From: Prolixibacteraceae bacterium
GTDB lineage: Bacteria > Bacteroidota > Bacteroidia > Bacteroidales > Prolixibacteraceae
DNA: 55,906 bases
Assembly: GCA_947475715.1 (NCBI GenBank)
Contig: CANJNY010000018.1
Location: 1-55,906, forward strand
Reading direction: 5' to 3'
This document shows, one piece after another, positions 45,386-54,420 of the stretch (position 1 is its first letter; the number at the start of each line of letters is the position of its first letter). The notes under the pieces were generated by a model, which saw only the letters and a program-made list of their open reading frames with translations, was not told where the DNA came from and made no database searches. The position numbers and the translations under genes are program-made.

Positions 45386-47065
45386 TTAAAAATCAAGGTT
45401 AAATACTTTCATATTCTGCTGAGCTTTCACATACCCTGCATCATTATGCCGGAAAATACCAAGCGCAGGATCGTTGTAAAGAACTCTTCGGATACATTGT
45501 TCGGCTCGCTGTGTTCCATCTGCAACGACAACCATACCGGCATGCTGTGAATACCCCATCCCTACCCCACCACCGTGGTGGAATGAAACCCATGTTGCAC
45601 CTCCGCCAGTATTGGCCATCAGGTTCAGCAGCGGCCAGTCTGATACTGCATCACTTCCGTCAAGCATACTTTCGGTTTCCCGGTTTGGCGATGCTACTGA
45701 TCCACAATCAAGATGATCGCGTCCAATCACAATTGGAGCCTTTACTCTCCCTTCCTTTACCAGATTATTTAGCAATATCCCTGCCTTTTCCCGTTCTCCC
45801 ATTCCCAGCCAACAGATCCTTGCAGGAAGTCCCTGAAATTCGACCCGCTCTTCGGCCTTCTGCAACCACCTAATCAGCTGTATATTATCCGGAAAAGCCT
45901 GTATCATAGCCTGATCGGTAATCCGGATATCTTCCGGGTTGCCCGACAAGGCAACCCATCGAAAGGGGCCTTTGCCGTCACAGAAAAGCGGACGGATAAA
46001 CTCGGGAATAAATCCGTTATAATTATACGCATTTTTTTCACCACCCTCAAGAGCCATTTCACGCAGATTATTCCCATAATCGAAAACCACAGCCCCCAAC
46101 TGTTGCATCTCAAGCATAAATCCTACATGGCGGGCCATACTTTTGAGTGACAAATTCTTATATTCTACTGAGGCAACCTTGCGCAGGATCCTCGCAGCTT
46201 CAAGTGTCAAACCATTTGGAACATATCCGTACAAAGGGTCATGTGCTGAAGTCTGATCGGTAACTACATCCGGAATAATTCCGTCATTAAGCAATAGCTC
46301 GAGGGTATCACCGATATCACCAACCAATCCTACCGAGATGGCCATTCCATCCCTTTTAGCTTTCAATACCAGCTCTTTCGCTTCAGTATAAGTGTATGAA
46401 ATAAAGTCGATATATCCCGATTCAACCCGTTTCTTAATCCTTTCCGGATCGATATCGACTCCCAGAAAAGTGGCCCCTGTCATCGTTGCAGCAAGTGGCT
46501 GAGCTCCGCCCATGCCACCTAACCCTCCGGAAACGATAAGTTTATGTTTCATAACTCCGTTGAAATACTTGGTGCCACATGCAGCAAAAGTTTCGAAAGT
46601 CCCCTGAAGGATCCCCTGAGAACCAATATAAATCCAGCTTCCGGCAGTCATCTGACCGTACATCATCAGCCCTTCACTCCTAAGCTTCTCAAAATGATCC
46701 CAGGTAGCCCATTTGGGTACGAGATTACTATTGGCAATAAAAACCCGTGGCGCTTCAGGGTGAGTTCTTACAATCCCAACCGCTTTGCCCGACTGAACCA
46801 ATAAACTGTGATTCTCATCCAATTCAAGTAAACATTTAATAATCTGCAATAATGCTTCAGGATTTCTGGCAGCCTGGCCTGTTCCTCCATATACAACCAA
46901 CTCTTCGGGATTTTCTGCCACATGCCGATCCAGATTATTCAGCAACATACGCAATGCCGCCTCAGTCTGCCACGATTTTGCGTGTAATCCGGTGCCCGTT
47001 GGAGCGCAATAATTGGGATGAGTTGCGAATTTTTCAATAAATTCCGAAAAGTTCATGATGTTCAT
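45386..47065 (-). CDS. hutU: Urocanate hydratase
   Basis: NAD-dependent enzyme converting urocanate to imidazolonepropionate. The 559-residue length is normal. Conserved stretches are VYGGTGQAARN, the glycine-rich SGGLGGMGGAQPLAAT that binds NAD, DQTSAHDPL, the substrate-contacting ARICWLGMGER with the conserved Cys, and HHGGGVGMGYSQHAG near the C-terminus. The start at 47065 or the in-frame ATG at 47056 both overlap the end of hutH (stop at 47034) by 32 or 23 nt, which implies coupled translation. Confidence 0.96.
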   Translation of the reverse strand: MNIMNFSEFIEKFATHPNYCAPTGTGLHAKSWQTEAALRMLLNNLDRHVAENPEELVVYGGTGQAARNPEALLQIIKCLLELDENHSLLVQSGKAVGIVRTHPEAPRVFIANSNLVPKWATWDHFEKLRSEGLMMYGQMTAGSWIYIGSQGILQGTFETFAACGTKYFNGVMKHKLIVSGGLGGMGGAQPLAATMTGATFLGVDIDPERIKKRVESGYIDFISYTYTEAKELVLKAKRDGMAISVGLVGDIGDTLELLLNDGIIPDVVTDQTSAHDPLYGYVPNGLTLEAARILRKVASVEYKNLSLKSMARHVGFMLEMQQLGAVVFDYGNNLREMALEGGEKNAYNYNGFIPEFIRPLFCDGKGPFRWVALSGNPEDIRITDQAMIQAFPDNIQLIRWLQKAEERVEFQGLPARICWLGMGEREKAGILLNNLVKEGRVKAPIVIGRDHLDCGSVASPNRETESMLDGSDAVSDWPLLNLMANTGGGATWVSFHHGGGVGMGYSQHAGMVVVADGTQRAEQCIRRVLYNDPALGIFRHNDAGYVKAQQNMKVFNLDF

Positions 47066-48626
47066 TTTTTAGATTGATTTTCAACCGCTTTGCCACCTTA
47101 TTGGAGATATCAATCAAGGTGCCCTTCCTGACCATTTGAATAGCTTTATTCATTTCCTCAGACATGATATGATCCGATTCAGCAAAAGGAATCATTTTGC
47201 GAACTGCTGAATGACAACCATCGATGATTCCGCCTGACCTTAGCGGTTTTCGGAAATCAAATCCCTGTGCAGCGCAAAAAAGCTCAATTCCAAGGATCTT
47301 CTCGAGATTATCAATGACCATAAGGGCCTTTCGTCCACTGATCGATCCCATACTAACGTGGTCTTCCTGCCCCAGTGAGGTGGGAATACTATCTGCACTG
47401 GCCGGAAAACAGAAACTTTTATTTTCACTTACCAGAGCTGCGGTGGTATATTGGGGAATCATGAACCCCGAGTTCAATCCTGTTTCACGCATCAAAAGTT
47501 TTGGTAAACCTTCAATTGAATCATTCAGGGAGAGGTAAATGCGGCGATCGGCGATATTGCCCAATTCAGCAGCGGCAACAGTCACATAGTCCAGAGCCAT
47601 TGCCAGCGGTTGACCGTGAAAACTACCCCCACTGATTGAGCGACCATCTTCCAGCAGAATGGGGTTATCAGTCACCGAATTTAATTCAATATGAAGGAGT
47701 TCTTTCAGATGAAGCCATGCATTGCGGGACGCACCATGAACCTGGGGAATACAACGTAATGAGTAAGGATCCTGAAGACGTGAGCAGTTCTTATGGGACT
47801 GAACAATTTGAGAATCTCCAATAATCATTAACATCCGCTCTGCCACATAGATGGTACCCTGGTACGGCCTCAAAGCATGGAGTTCCGGAGAAAATGTTTT
47901 TACAGAGCCAAGCATAGCCTCAAGATTCATCGCCGCGATCAAATCGGCATTGTCGAGACAATTCTGCAACCGCTGAACTACTTTAACGGCATGAGATGCT
48001 ATAAACTGCGTTCCGTTTATTAAGGCAAGCCCCTCTTTCGCTCCGAGCTCCAACGGGGCCATTGCGAATTTATGGTGAAGAGAAGCCATTTCAACAATCT
48101 TCCCTTTATAATGAACTTTTCCGTGACCTGTCAATGGGAGGAAAAGATGGGCAAGCGGAGCCAGATCGCCTGAAGCTCCAACCGAACCCTGTGATGGAAC
48201 CACAGGGATAATATTCTCGTTGATATGCCATATAATCCGTTCAAGGGTTTCAATAGCAATTCCTGAATAACCTTTTGCCAAAGCATGAACTTTGAGGATC
48301 ATCATCAGCCTGGCCAATTCAGGATCAATGGGATCACCAACCCCTACACTATGACTTTTCAGCAGGTTCAGCTGCAATTTCCGGGTGTCGTTCTCTGAGA
48401 TAATCTTCGTACAAAGGGGGCCAAAGCCGGTGTTAATGCCGTAAACAATTTCATGATTCGAAACAATTGCATTAACAATCCTGCGGCTTGCTGCAATCCG
48501 CTCACATGCTGCTCTGCTTAACGAACCAACAACCTGACCTGATGCCATTTGAAGTGCCAATCCTACAGTAAGAATATCTTCTCCAAAACAAAAATTAGCC
48601 GGGGAATTTTTTACTCCTATATTCAT
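47034..48626 (-). CDS. hutH: Histidine ammonia-lyase
   Basis: First enzyme of histidine catabolism, making urocanate and ammonia. The 530-residue protein has the Ala151-Ser152-Gly153 triad in GSVGASGDLAPLAHL that cyclises to the MIO electrophile, YGINTGFGP with the conserved Tyr, NGTQ, and QDPYSLRC followed by the substrate-binding Q/R segment. It heads the operon hutH-hutU-hutI-ftcD. No hutC or other regulator is adjacent, and I found no exact TAnnTTTG box in the 156 nt upstream, so control of the operon is not readable here. Confidence 0.96.
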   Translation of the reverse strand: MNIGVKNSPANFCFGEDILTVGLALQMASGQVVGSLSRAACERIAASRRIVNAIVSNHEIVYGINTGFGPLCTKIISENDTRKLQLNLLKSHSVGVGDPIDPELARLMMILKVHALAKGYSGIAIETLERIIWHINENIIPVVPSQGSVGASGDLAPLAHLFLPLTGHGKVHYKGKIVEMASLHHKFAMAPLELGAKEGLALINGTQFIASHAVKVVQRLQNCLDNADLIAAMNLEAMLGSVKTFSPELHALRPYQGTIYVAERMLMIIGDSQIVQSHKNCSRLQDPYSLRCIPQVHGASRNAWLHLKELLHIELNSVTDNPILLEDGRSISGGSFHGQPLAMALDYVTVAAAELGNIADRRIYLSLNDSIEGLPKLLMRETGLNSGFMIPQYTTAALVSENKSFCFPASADSIPTSLGQEDHVSMGSISGRKALMVIDNLEKILGIELFCAAQGFDFRKPLRSGGIIDGCHSAVRKMIPFAESDHIMSEEMNKAIQMVRKGTLIDISNKVAKRLKINLKNEHHELFGIY

Positions 48627-48782
48627 AATAATCTACCTGATTAATGACCTGCGCCATTGCATGCGGTGCCGTATATGGGCAGCCTGCAATTCGGGTATAA
48701 TCGTACGAATTATTTTGAAAACAAAAAATGATAAAAGCCGGTGTTTGAAGCTAACAAAGAAGTCATTAAAGCAATTAAACCA

Positions 48783-49418
48783 TTAAAAAAGTCCGTGTAA
48801 ACGTGCATCTATCCGATCAATAACTTTGCTGAGATCTTCCTTATTCTCCGCAAAATTAAGCTCATCAACATTAATAATCAGAATTTTGCTTGATTGGTAG
48901 CGTGTGGCCCATGCTTCATAACGCTGATTCAGCTGTTTCAGATAATCGAGCCGGATAGTATCCTCATAATCTCTCCCTCTTTTTTGAATCTGTTGAACCA
49001 GTGTAGGAATTGAGGCGCGCAGATAGATAATCAGATCCGGAGTTTGAATAAGCTTTCCCATCAGATCAAAAATATTGTGATATGTTTCAAAATCACGGGT
49101 ACTCATTAACCCCATATTGTGCAGGTTAGGAGCAAATATTTCGGCATCTTCATAGATTGTCCGATCCTGTATAACTGTTTTTCCCGAATTGCGGAAATCG
49201 AGAATCTGGCTAAACCGTCTGTTTAGGAAATAAACCTGCAAATTAAACGACCACCGTTGCATATCGTGGTAAAAATCGTTCAGGTAAGGATTTCCCTCTA
49301 CATCTTCATAATGAGCTTCCCATCCATAATGTTTGGAGAGGATCGCGGTTAATGTTGTTTTTCCGGCTCCGATATTCCCGGCTATAGCAATATGCATTGG
49401 TGTGGCATTCTTTTTCAT
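48783..49418 (-). CDS. Deoxynucleoside kinase
   Basis: 211-residue P-loop kinase that phosphorylates deoxynucleosides for salvage. It has Walker A GNIGAGKTT (14-22), VIQDRTIYEDAEIF matching the ERS/DRS substrate-binding motif of the dGK/dAK/dCK family, and a C-terminal LID with arginines (QKRGRDYEDTIR). An ATG at 49424 exists, but ATG 49418 overlaps the stop of the upstream gene in an ATGA and is favoured. Nucleoside preference (dA, dG or dC) cannot be read. Coupling to a GH3-family gene is notable. Confidence 0.88.
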   Translation of the reverse strand: MKKNATPMHIAIAGNIGAGKTTLTAILSKHYGWEAHYEDVEGNPYLNDFYHDMQRWSFNLQVYFLNRRFSQILDFRNSGKTVIQDRTIYEDAEIFAPNLHNMGLMSTRDFETYHNIFDLMGKLIQTPDLIIYLRASIPTLVQQIQKRGRDYEDTIRLDYLKQLNQRYEAWATRYQSSKILIINVDELNFAENKEDLSKVIDRIDARLHGLF

Positions 49419-50956
49419 CCGCACTTAGATTTTAGTTCAATATTTTCATTAATCCGAAGTAAACCATCGATAAATTCCCGTGTATTTGAAAGTCGTGGAA
49501 CTTTATTCTGCCCTCCAACTTTACCCCTTTCACGCATCCATTCCAAAAAGGTGCCATCTGCTACAGCAACCACATGAGGCTTTTCAAGCGTGGCATTTTT
49601 ATACCTTTTAGCTTCATAGTCTGAATTCAGACTTTGTAATTCCTGATCCAGAATGGCGGTGAATTTATCCATATCATCCGGCGGAGTATTAAATTCAATC
49701 AGCCATTGATGAGCCCCTTTTGCCTGATTTTCAGCCATAAAAATCGGACCGGCTGAATAATCGCTTATTATAGCCCCTGTTCCTGCACAGGCCTGTTTGA
49801 TTGCTCTTTCTGCATTATCAATAATGATCTCCTCCCCAAAGGCATTGATAAAATGTTTAGTCCGTCCGGTAATCCTTATTTTATACGGATCGCGAGAGGT
49901 AAACATAACAGTATCTCCTATCATGTAACGCCAGAGACCTCCATTGGTAGAGATTACCATTGCATAATTGACCCCGATTGCGACTTCCCACAGCGGAATT
50001 GCCACCGGATACTTTTCCTCAGATTGACCCGCAAGTATAAACTCGTAAAAAACACCATAATCCAACATAAGGAGCATATCTGAACTTGCGGGATCGTCCT
50101 GTATGGCAAAGAACCCCTCCGACGCATTATATGTTTCCATATAATTCATCTTTCCGGAAGAGATAATCCGATTATATTGTGATCTATACGGCTCAAAAGA
50201 AACACCACCGTGAATAAACAATTCGAGATTCGGCCAGATTTCGGATATATTCGATTTACCGGTATATTCAAGGATATAACGCAATAAAACTAAAAACCAC
50301 GAAGGAACTCCTGCCAAAGAGGTGACATTTTCGTGAATTGATGTCCTGGTGATTTGGGCAATCTTCTCCTCAAACTCCGGAATCAGCGCTATCTCAGTTG
50401 GGGGAGTCCTATGAAAATCTGTCCAAAACGGGAGATTCTCAATCATAATCGCACTTAGATCACCATAACAGGTTTTATTGCTCAGGTTTGTTAACTGATG
50501 ACTGCCGCCAAGTGTAAGGCTTTTACCTGAAAGCAGTGATGCTTCCGGATAATTGCGATAATAAATTGCCAGCACATCCTTTCCTCCTCTGAAATGACAA
50601 TCGTCAAGCGACTCTTTTGAAACAGGGATAAATTTACTCTTAGCGTTAGTTGTCCCTGATGACTTGGCAAACCATTTCATAACTCCAGGCCAGAGGACAC
50701 TCTTCTCCCCCTGAATCATGCGGTTTATCAACGGCTCAAGAATTTCATACCGCGTTACCGGTACCCTCTCTTTGTAACTCTCCCACGATCTGATAGTGCC
50801 ATAATCATACTGCTCACCCCATTCAGTACCCTTTGCAGTATTGAGTAAGTTAAAGAGCACCTCTTGCTGTATCTCTCTGGCATGTTCCCGATAAAGATCG
50901 ATTTCGTAAATTCGTTTATAATTGATCCAGTTGAAAATTGAATTAACAATAGTCAT
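49415..50956 (-). CDS. GH3-family acyl-adenylate amido synthetase-like protein
   Basis: 513-residue protein related to plant GH3 auxin-amido synthetases of the ANL adenylating superfamily. The ATG at 50956 is preferred over TTG 50962. Visible landmarks are the P-loop-like AKSSGTTNAKSKFIPVS (ATP phosphates), FIHGGVSFEPY, YNASEGFFAIQ with the conserved Glu, and GLWRYMIGDTVMFTS followed by ITGRTKHFINAFGEE. The family joins a carboxylic acid to an amine via an acyl-AMP. The bacterial substrate is unknown, and auxin should not be assumed. Its last codons overlap the deoxynucleoside kinase start. Confidence 0.88.
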   Translation of the reverse strand: MTIVNSIFNWINYKRIYEIDLYREHAREIQQEVLFNLLNTAKGTEWGEQYDYGTIRSWESYKERVPVTRYEILEPLINRMIQGEKSVLWPGVMKWFAKSSGTTNAKSKFIPVSKESLDDCHFRGGKDVLAIYYRNYPEASLLSGKSLTLGGSHQLTNLSNKTCYGDLSAIMIENLPFWTDFHRTPPTEIALIPEFEEKIAQITRTSIHENVTSLAGVPSWFLVLLRYILEYTGKSNISEIWPNLELFIHGGVSFEPYRSQYNRIISSGKMNYMETYNASEGFFAIQDDPASSDMLLMLDYGVFYEFILAGQSEEKYPVAIPLWEVAIGVNYAMVISTNGGLWRYMIGDTVMFTSRDPYKIRITGRTKHFINAFGEEIIIDNAERAIKQACAGTGAIISDYSAGPIFMAENQAKGAHQWLIEFNTPPDDMDKFTAILDQELQSLNSDYEAKRYKNATLEKPHVVAVADGTFLEWMRERGKVGGQNKVPRLSNTREFIDGLLRINENIELKSKCG

Positions 50957-51049
50957 GCCCAATACTGATTAGTTTTATTCCGATGAAATTTCGTACCTTT
51001 CCGCAAAATAGGTGCGGTTGATATGATAAATATAAGAAATTTATTGCGA

Positions 51050-51057
51050 CAAATTTA
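51050..51057 (-). promoter_or_regulatory. -7 box for the GH3-kinase operon
   Basis: The minus strand reads TAAATTTG, an exact TAnnTTTG match, 94 nt before the GH3-family ATG. Confidence 0.45.
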
Positions 51058-51188
51058 GAATTTTATTCTCATGAAAACCATATTCAATACCCAGCACCAT
51101 AAAAAGAAGAGACCTTCGCTACCTAACAGCCTGACAAAAAGATAGTTGACTAAATAATATTGAATTAATTAAACCTATTTATTTTCGT

Positions 51189-51716
51189 ATGAATGTGATT
51201 GATATCGTTCTTGCTGTAATTCTGGTTGCTGCTGCAATCAACGGATTTATAAAAGGTTTTTTTGTCGAATTAGCCTCTGTTGCATCGCTTATCCTTGGAA
51301 TATGGGCTGCTGTCGAATTCTCGGGATTTGTCCAGCAAACATTATCCAAATATTTAGACTGGAGTACTGACATGATGCGTGTTGTAGCCTTTATTCTTAT
51401 CTTTATTTTTGTAGTATTAGTAATTCATCTGGTTGCAACCCTTACTGAAAAATTTGTACGAGCTATTGCCTTAAGTATATTTAGTCGGTTAGCGGGAGCT
51501 GTATTCGGGATCATAAAAGCCGCCTTTATCCTTAGTATACTGATGCTGATAATCGTTAAGATTGAAAATTTCACCAGGCCAATAATTCCTGGAAAAGCAA
51601 AAGCTGAATCTAAATTTTATGGCCCAATTGAAAATATCGCCCCCGGAGTACTTCCATTCCTTAAAGTGGAAAAAGCAAAACTTCCCGAAACTCAAACAAA
51701 GAATGCACTGATTTAG
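51189..51716 (+). CDS. cvpA: CvpA-family membrane protein
   Basis: 175-residue protein with four predicted membrane helices (about 4-22, 28-45, 62-86 and 100-122) and a hydrophilic C-terminal tail. It has the family's N-terminal ATG-proximal stretch NVIDIVLAVILVAAAINGFIKG-like pattern with Asp in helix 1, LILGIWAA in helix 2 and RLAGAVFGIIKAAFILS in helix 4. Family members are needed for colicin V export in E. coli and, more widely, for envelope robustness; the mechanism is unknown. A weak TATTTTCG box sits just before the ATG. It is solitary on the plus strand and convergent with the amidotransferase gene. Confidence 0.88.
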   Translation: MNVIDIVLAVILVAAAINGFIKGFFVELASVASLILGIWAAVEFSGFVQQTLSKYLDWSTDMMRVVAFILIFIFVVLVIHLVATLTEKFVRAIALSIFSRLAGAVFGIIKAAFILSILMLIIVKIENFTRPIIPGKAKAESKFYGPIENIAPGVLPFLKVEKAKLPETQTKNALI

Positions 51717-51734
51717 TAAATTGCCTGCACCATA

Positions 51735-52832
51735 TTATGGTAATCGTCGACTTTTTTCAATCTTTGCGGAAAAATCACTCCAAAAAAGCTTATGAAAGGC
51801 TAAACTATTCGATTGGTTTAACAGCTCGTAAGGAGAAAATGATTTCCCCGGAACAGTGGCAAATTGAGTTTGAGGCTGATAAATCGAAGCTGGCTCCGGA
51901 TGAAACTGAACAGCCACAACATTTCGATAAATGGCATGTTGCAACCCCTCAACAATCTTGCCATCCATGGATATCGCAATTACATCCAGAGCTGCCCCCT
52001 TTCTGCCTACAGCCTGATGATGGGCACTTAACACCAGTGGGAAAACAGCTTCTGGATTTGTAAAAAGCTCATGAAAATAACCTCTCCGGGTAAACCTGAT
52101 CTGATGAAAAATCCCGCCAAACAAATCTTCCAGCGGATATTGTGGTGCCAAAGAACTGCGGTGCTGATTATTAACAGGCAATTCAGCAGTCCCTTCCAAC
52201 GTGTTTTTATGATAACATTCAGTTGGAATATCCTGTAGTAAGGTTCCTCCGGCTGCAACATTCATAGTTTGCATCCCGAGGCAAAAACCGCGAATAATAA
52301 AATCCGGACGATCTGATAAGAACGGTTTAAACATTGGATTTCGGCTACCTCCGATCAGATGGAAGAAAAATGAAGTTTCAAAATAATGGCGATTCGGATC
52401 TGTTACCACGGTTAGCAAATTTTGCTTTTCTCCATAAATGGCTGCCGGGATATCGGGACCTCCAAAGAAAAGTATCGCATCAGACTCTTCAAATAATTTG
52501 CGAAAAGCAGCAGTACAACTGTTTTCACGAAAAATCTCATCGGGTTTTATTGCCCCTTCCATTTTTTGAAGCTGGTAATTACCCGAATGATGTCCCTTGA
52601 TATAATTCTCTGAGGCAGAATAATCATATTCCTCCCGGGCAGAATACACTCCTAGTAACTCTACCCCTGGAATATCAATAATCTTATTTTCAACCATCCA
52701 CAAGATACTCTCAATATTACTCACTGTCGGATGAAGAAGGACTAGCCGATGTTGTGATTCTCCGTTAAGTGAAATAAATACGCCAAGTATAATAAGGAGT
52801 AATTCTTTGATTTTAAGTCGTGATTTCTTCAT
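51735..52832 (-). CDS. Exported class I glutamine amidotransferase-like hydrolase (peptidase C26 / PuuD-like)
   Basis: 365-residue protein with a Sec-type N-terminus (about 1-26, SLNGESQ cleavage region) followed by a class I glutaminase fold. It has the nucleophile elbow RGFCLGMQ (Cys184), SAHHQAV, and VAVQFHPEP with His311 and Glu313, so the Cys-His-Glu triad is complete. Cytoplasmic relatives hydrolyse gamma-glutamyl bonds (gamma-glutamyl-GABA). An exported version may act on gamma-glutamyl peptides or peptidoglycan-derived material (inference). An insertion of about 60 residues (about 60-110) is rich in charged and aromatic residues. It is divergent from tyrS. Confidence 0.8.
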   Translation of the reverse strand: MKKSRLKIKELLLIILGVFISLNGESQHRLVLLHPTVSNIESILWMVENKIIDIPGVELLGVYSAREEYDYSASENYIKGHHSGNYQLQKMEGAIKPDEIFRENSCTAAFRKLFEESDAILFFGGPDIPAAIYGEKQNLLTVVTDPNRHYFETSFFFHLIGGSRNPMFKPFLSDRPDFIIRGFCLGMQTMNVAAGGTLLQDIPTECYHKNTLEGTAELPVNNQHRSSLAPQYPLEDLFGGIFHQIRFTRRGYFHELFTNPEAVFPLVLSAHHQAVGRKGAALDVIAISMDGKIVEGLQHAIYRNVVAVQFHPEPASIYQPQTQFATVPGKSFSPYELLNQSNSLAFHKLFWSDFSAKIEKSRRLP

Positions 52833-52931
52833 ATTTTCGGTATTGAAGTTACGAAGTTACGCTATTTATCCGATAAATTATTACCTGGTGATTCAGACCT
52901 TACTTCCGGATACCGACGTGCTAAAAAGTTG

Positions 52932-52939
52932 TATCTTTG
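52932..52939 (+). promoter_or_regulatory. -7 box for tyrS
   Basis: TATCTTTG, an exact TAnnTTTG match, 113 nt before the ATG. The leader of about 106 nt contains a modest hairpin (TATCGG 52964-52969 with CCGATA 52983-52988). No T-box features (specifier loop, UGGN antiterminator) are seen. Confidence 0.6.
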
Positions 52940-53051
52940 CCGATCTTCAGACTCTGTACCCGGTATCGGATTGGTTGGATGCCCGATAACCCCTTTAAAA
53001 TTGAAACATTGCTGAGATTACTTTTTGATAATTACTAAATTACAATAGCAC

Positions 53052-54347
53052 ATGAATTTTGTTGAAGAATTAACCTGGCGGGGAATGATTCATGATATGA
53101 TGCCCGGACTCGAAGAACAGTTGAAGAAAGAGGTTACATCAGCCTATGTTGGGATTGATCCAACAGCTGACTCACTCCATATCGGACACCTGGTAGGGGT
53201 GATGATGCTTAAACATTTCCAGCTTGCGGGACATAAACCTATCGTTCTGGTGGGTGGTGCAACAGGGATGATTGGTGACCCCTCGGGCAAGTCACAAGAG
53301 CGTAATCTTCTGGATGAGAGCACCTTGCGGCATAACCAGGAGTGTTTAAAAATTCAGATCTCAAAATTCCTTGATTTTGATTCAGAGGCTGTAAATGCAG
53401 CAGAGATGGTCAACAATTATGACTGGATGAAGGAGTTCACCTTTCTAAACTTTATCAGGGACATTGGCAAGCACATCACCGTTAATTATATGATGGCAAA
53501 GGACTCGGTAAAGAAACGGCTTGATCCTGAAAGTGGTGCTACCGGAATGTCATTTACTGAGTTTACCTATCAACTTGTTCAGGGAACCGATTTTCTCCAC
53601 TTGTATGAAACAAAAAATTGCAAGCTGCAAATGGGAGGATCGGACCAATGGGGAAATATCACTACCGGAACAGAGCTTATCCGCCGAAAGGGAGGCGGTG
53701 AAGCGTGGGCACTCACCTGCCCGCTGATTAAAAAGGCAGATGGCACTAAATTCGGAAAGACGGAATCGGGCAATGTCTGGCTTGACCCGGCAAGAACCTC
53801 TCCATACCAGTTTTACCAGTTCTGGCTAAACACATCGGATGCAGATGCAGAAAAATATATTAAGATCTTCACTATTTTGCCTCAGGATACGATCAATCAG
53901 CTGATCGGGGAACACCAGCCGGCTCCACATTTACGCCAGCTTCAAAAGGTGCTTGCAAAAGAGGTCACATGTATGGTGCACTCTGAAGCCGACTATAATC
54001 TGGCCGTTGAAGCTTCCGAAATACTTTTTGGGAAAGGTACTGAAGAAACCTTACGCAAATTGGATGAAGCAACCTTTTTATCGGTCTTTGAAGGAGTTCC
54101 GCAATTCATAATATCCAAATCAGATCTCCAGTCAGGTATAAATATTATTGATCTGGTAGCTGAAAAAACGGCTATATTTCCATCAAAAGGGGAAGCACGC
54201 CGCACGATTGCCGGTGGCGGAGTAGCTGTGAATAAAGTTAAGGTAGAAACTCCTGAAGAGGAGATTAATACTTCAAAGCTGATAGGAGATAAATACCTGT
54301 TGGTGCAAAAAGGGAAGAAAAACTATTTTCTGTTGATTGCAGGTTAG
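53052..54347 (+). CDS. tyrS: Tyrosyl-tRNA synthetase
   Basis: 431-residue class I synthetase. The HIGH motif is at 43-46 ([11 protein letters not shown]), and the Tyr pocket includes [14 protein letters not shown] and YQLVQGTDF. The KMSKS loop is the variant KFGKT ([14 protein letters not shown]), normal for bacterial TyrRS. A C-terminal S4-like RNA-binding domain ([15 protein letters not shown]) follows. Length is normal. It is monocistronic, with its own promoter and a strong terminator shared with the convergent kinase gene. Confidence 0.97.
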   Translation: MNFVEELTWRGMIHDMMPGLEEQLKKEVTSAYVGIDPTADSLHIGHLVGVMMLKHFQLAGHKPIVLVGGATGMIGDPSGKSQERNLLDESTLRHNQECLKIQISKFLDFDSEAVNAAEMVNNYDWMKEFTFLNFIRDIGKHITVNYMMAKDSVKKRLDPESGATGMSFTEFTYQLVQGTDFLHLYETKNCKLQMGGSDQWGNITTGTELIRRKGGGEAWALTCPLIKKADGTKFGKTESGNVWLDPARTSPYQFYQFWLNTSDADAEKYIKIFTILPQDTINQLIGEHQPAPHLRQLQKVLAKEVTCMVHSEADYNLAVEASEILFGKGTEETLRKLDEATFLSVFEGVPQFIISKSDLQSGINIIDLVAEKTAIFPSKGEARRTIAGGGVAVNKVKVETPEEEINTSKLIGDKYLLVQKGKKNYFLLIAG

Positions 54348-54380
54348 CAGGATTAAGAACAATAAATTTGATTACGCGTT

Positions 54381-54420
54381 AAAACAGGTAAAATTGCCTA
54401 AAGCAATTCTACCTGTTTTT
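54381..54420. terminator. Bidirectional terminator between tyrS and the PfkB kinase gene
   Basis: Arms at 54381-54397 and 54403-54420 pair over 16 of 17 positions around a 5-nt loop, with T runs on both sides. The loop contains the kinase stop codon (54398-54400), and one arm encodes the kinase's last six residues KQVELL, so the coding sequence and the terminator are superimposed. Confidence 0.88.

Noticed and set aside
52807-52989. 60-codon plus-strand frame upstream of tyrS
   Set aside because: It spans the divergent promoter region and the tyrS -7 box; no protein features.
52940-53051. T-box riboswitch in front of tyrS
   Set aside because: No specifier stem, no T-box consensus; only a weak 6-bp hairpin, and T-boxes are not expected in this phylum.
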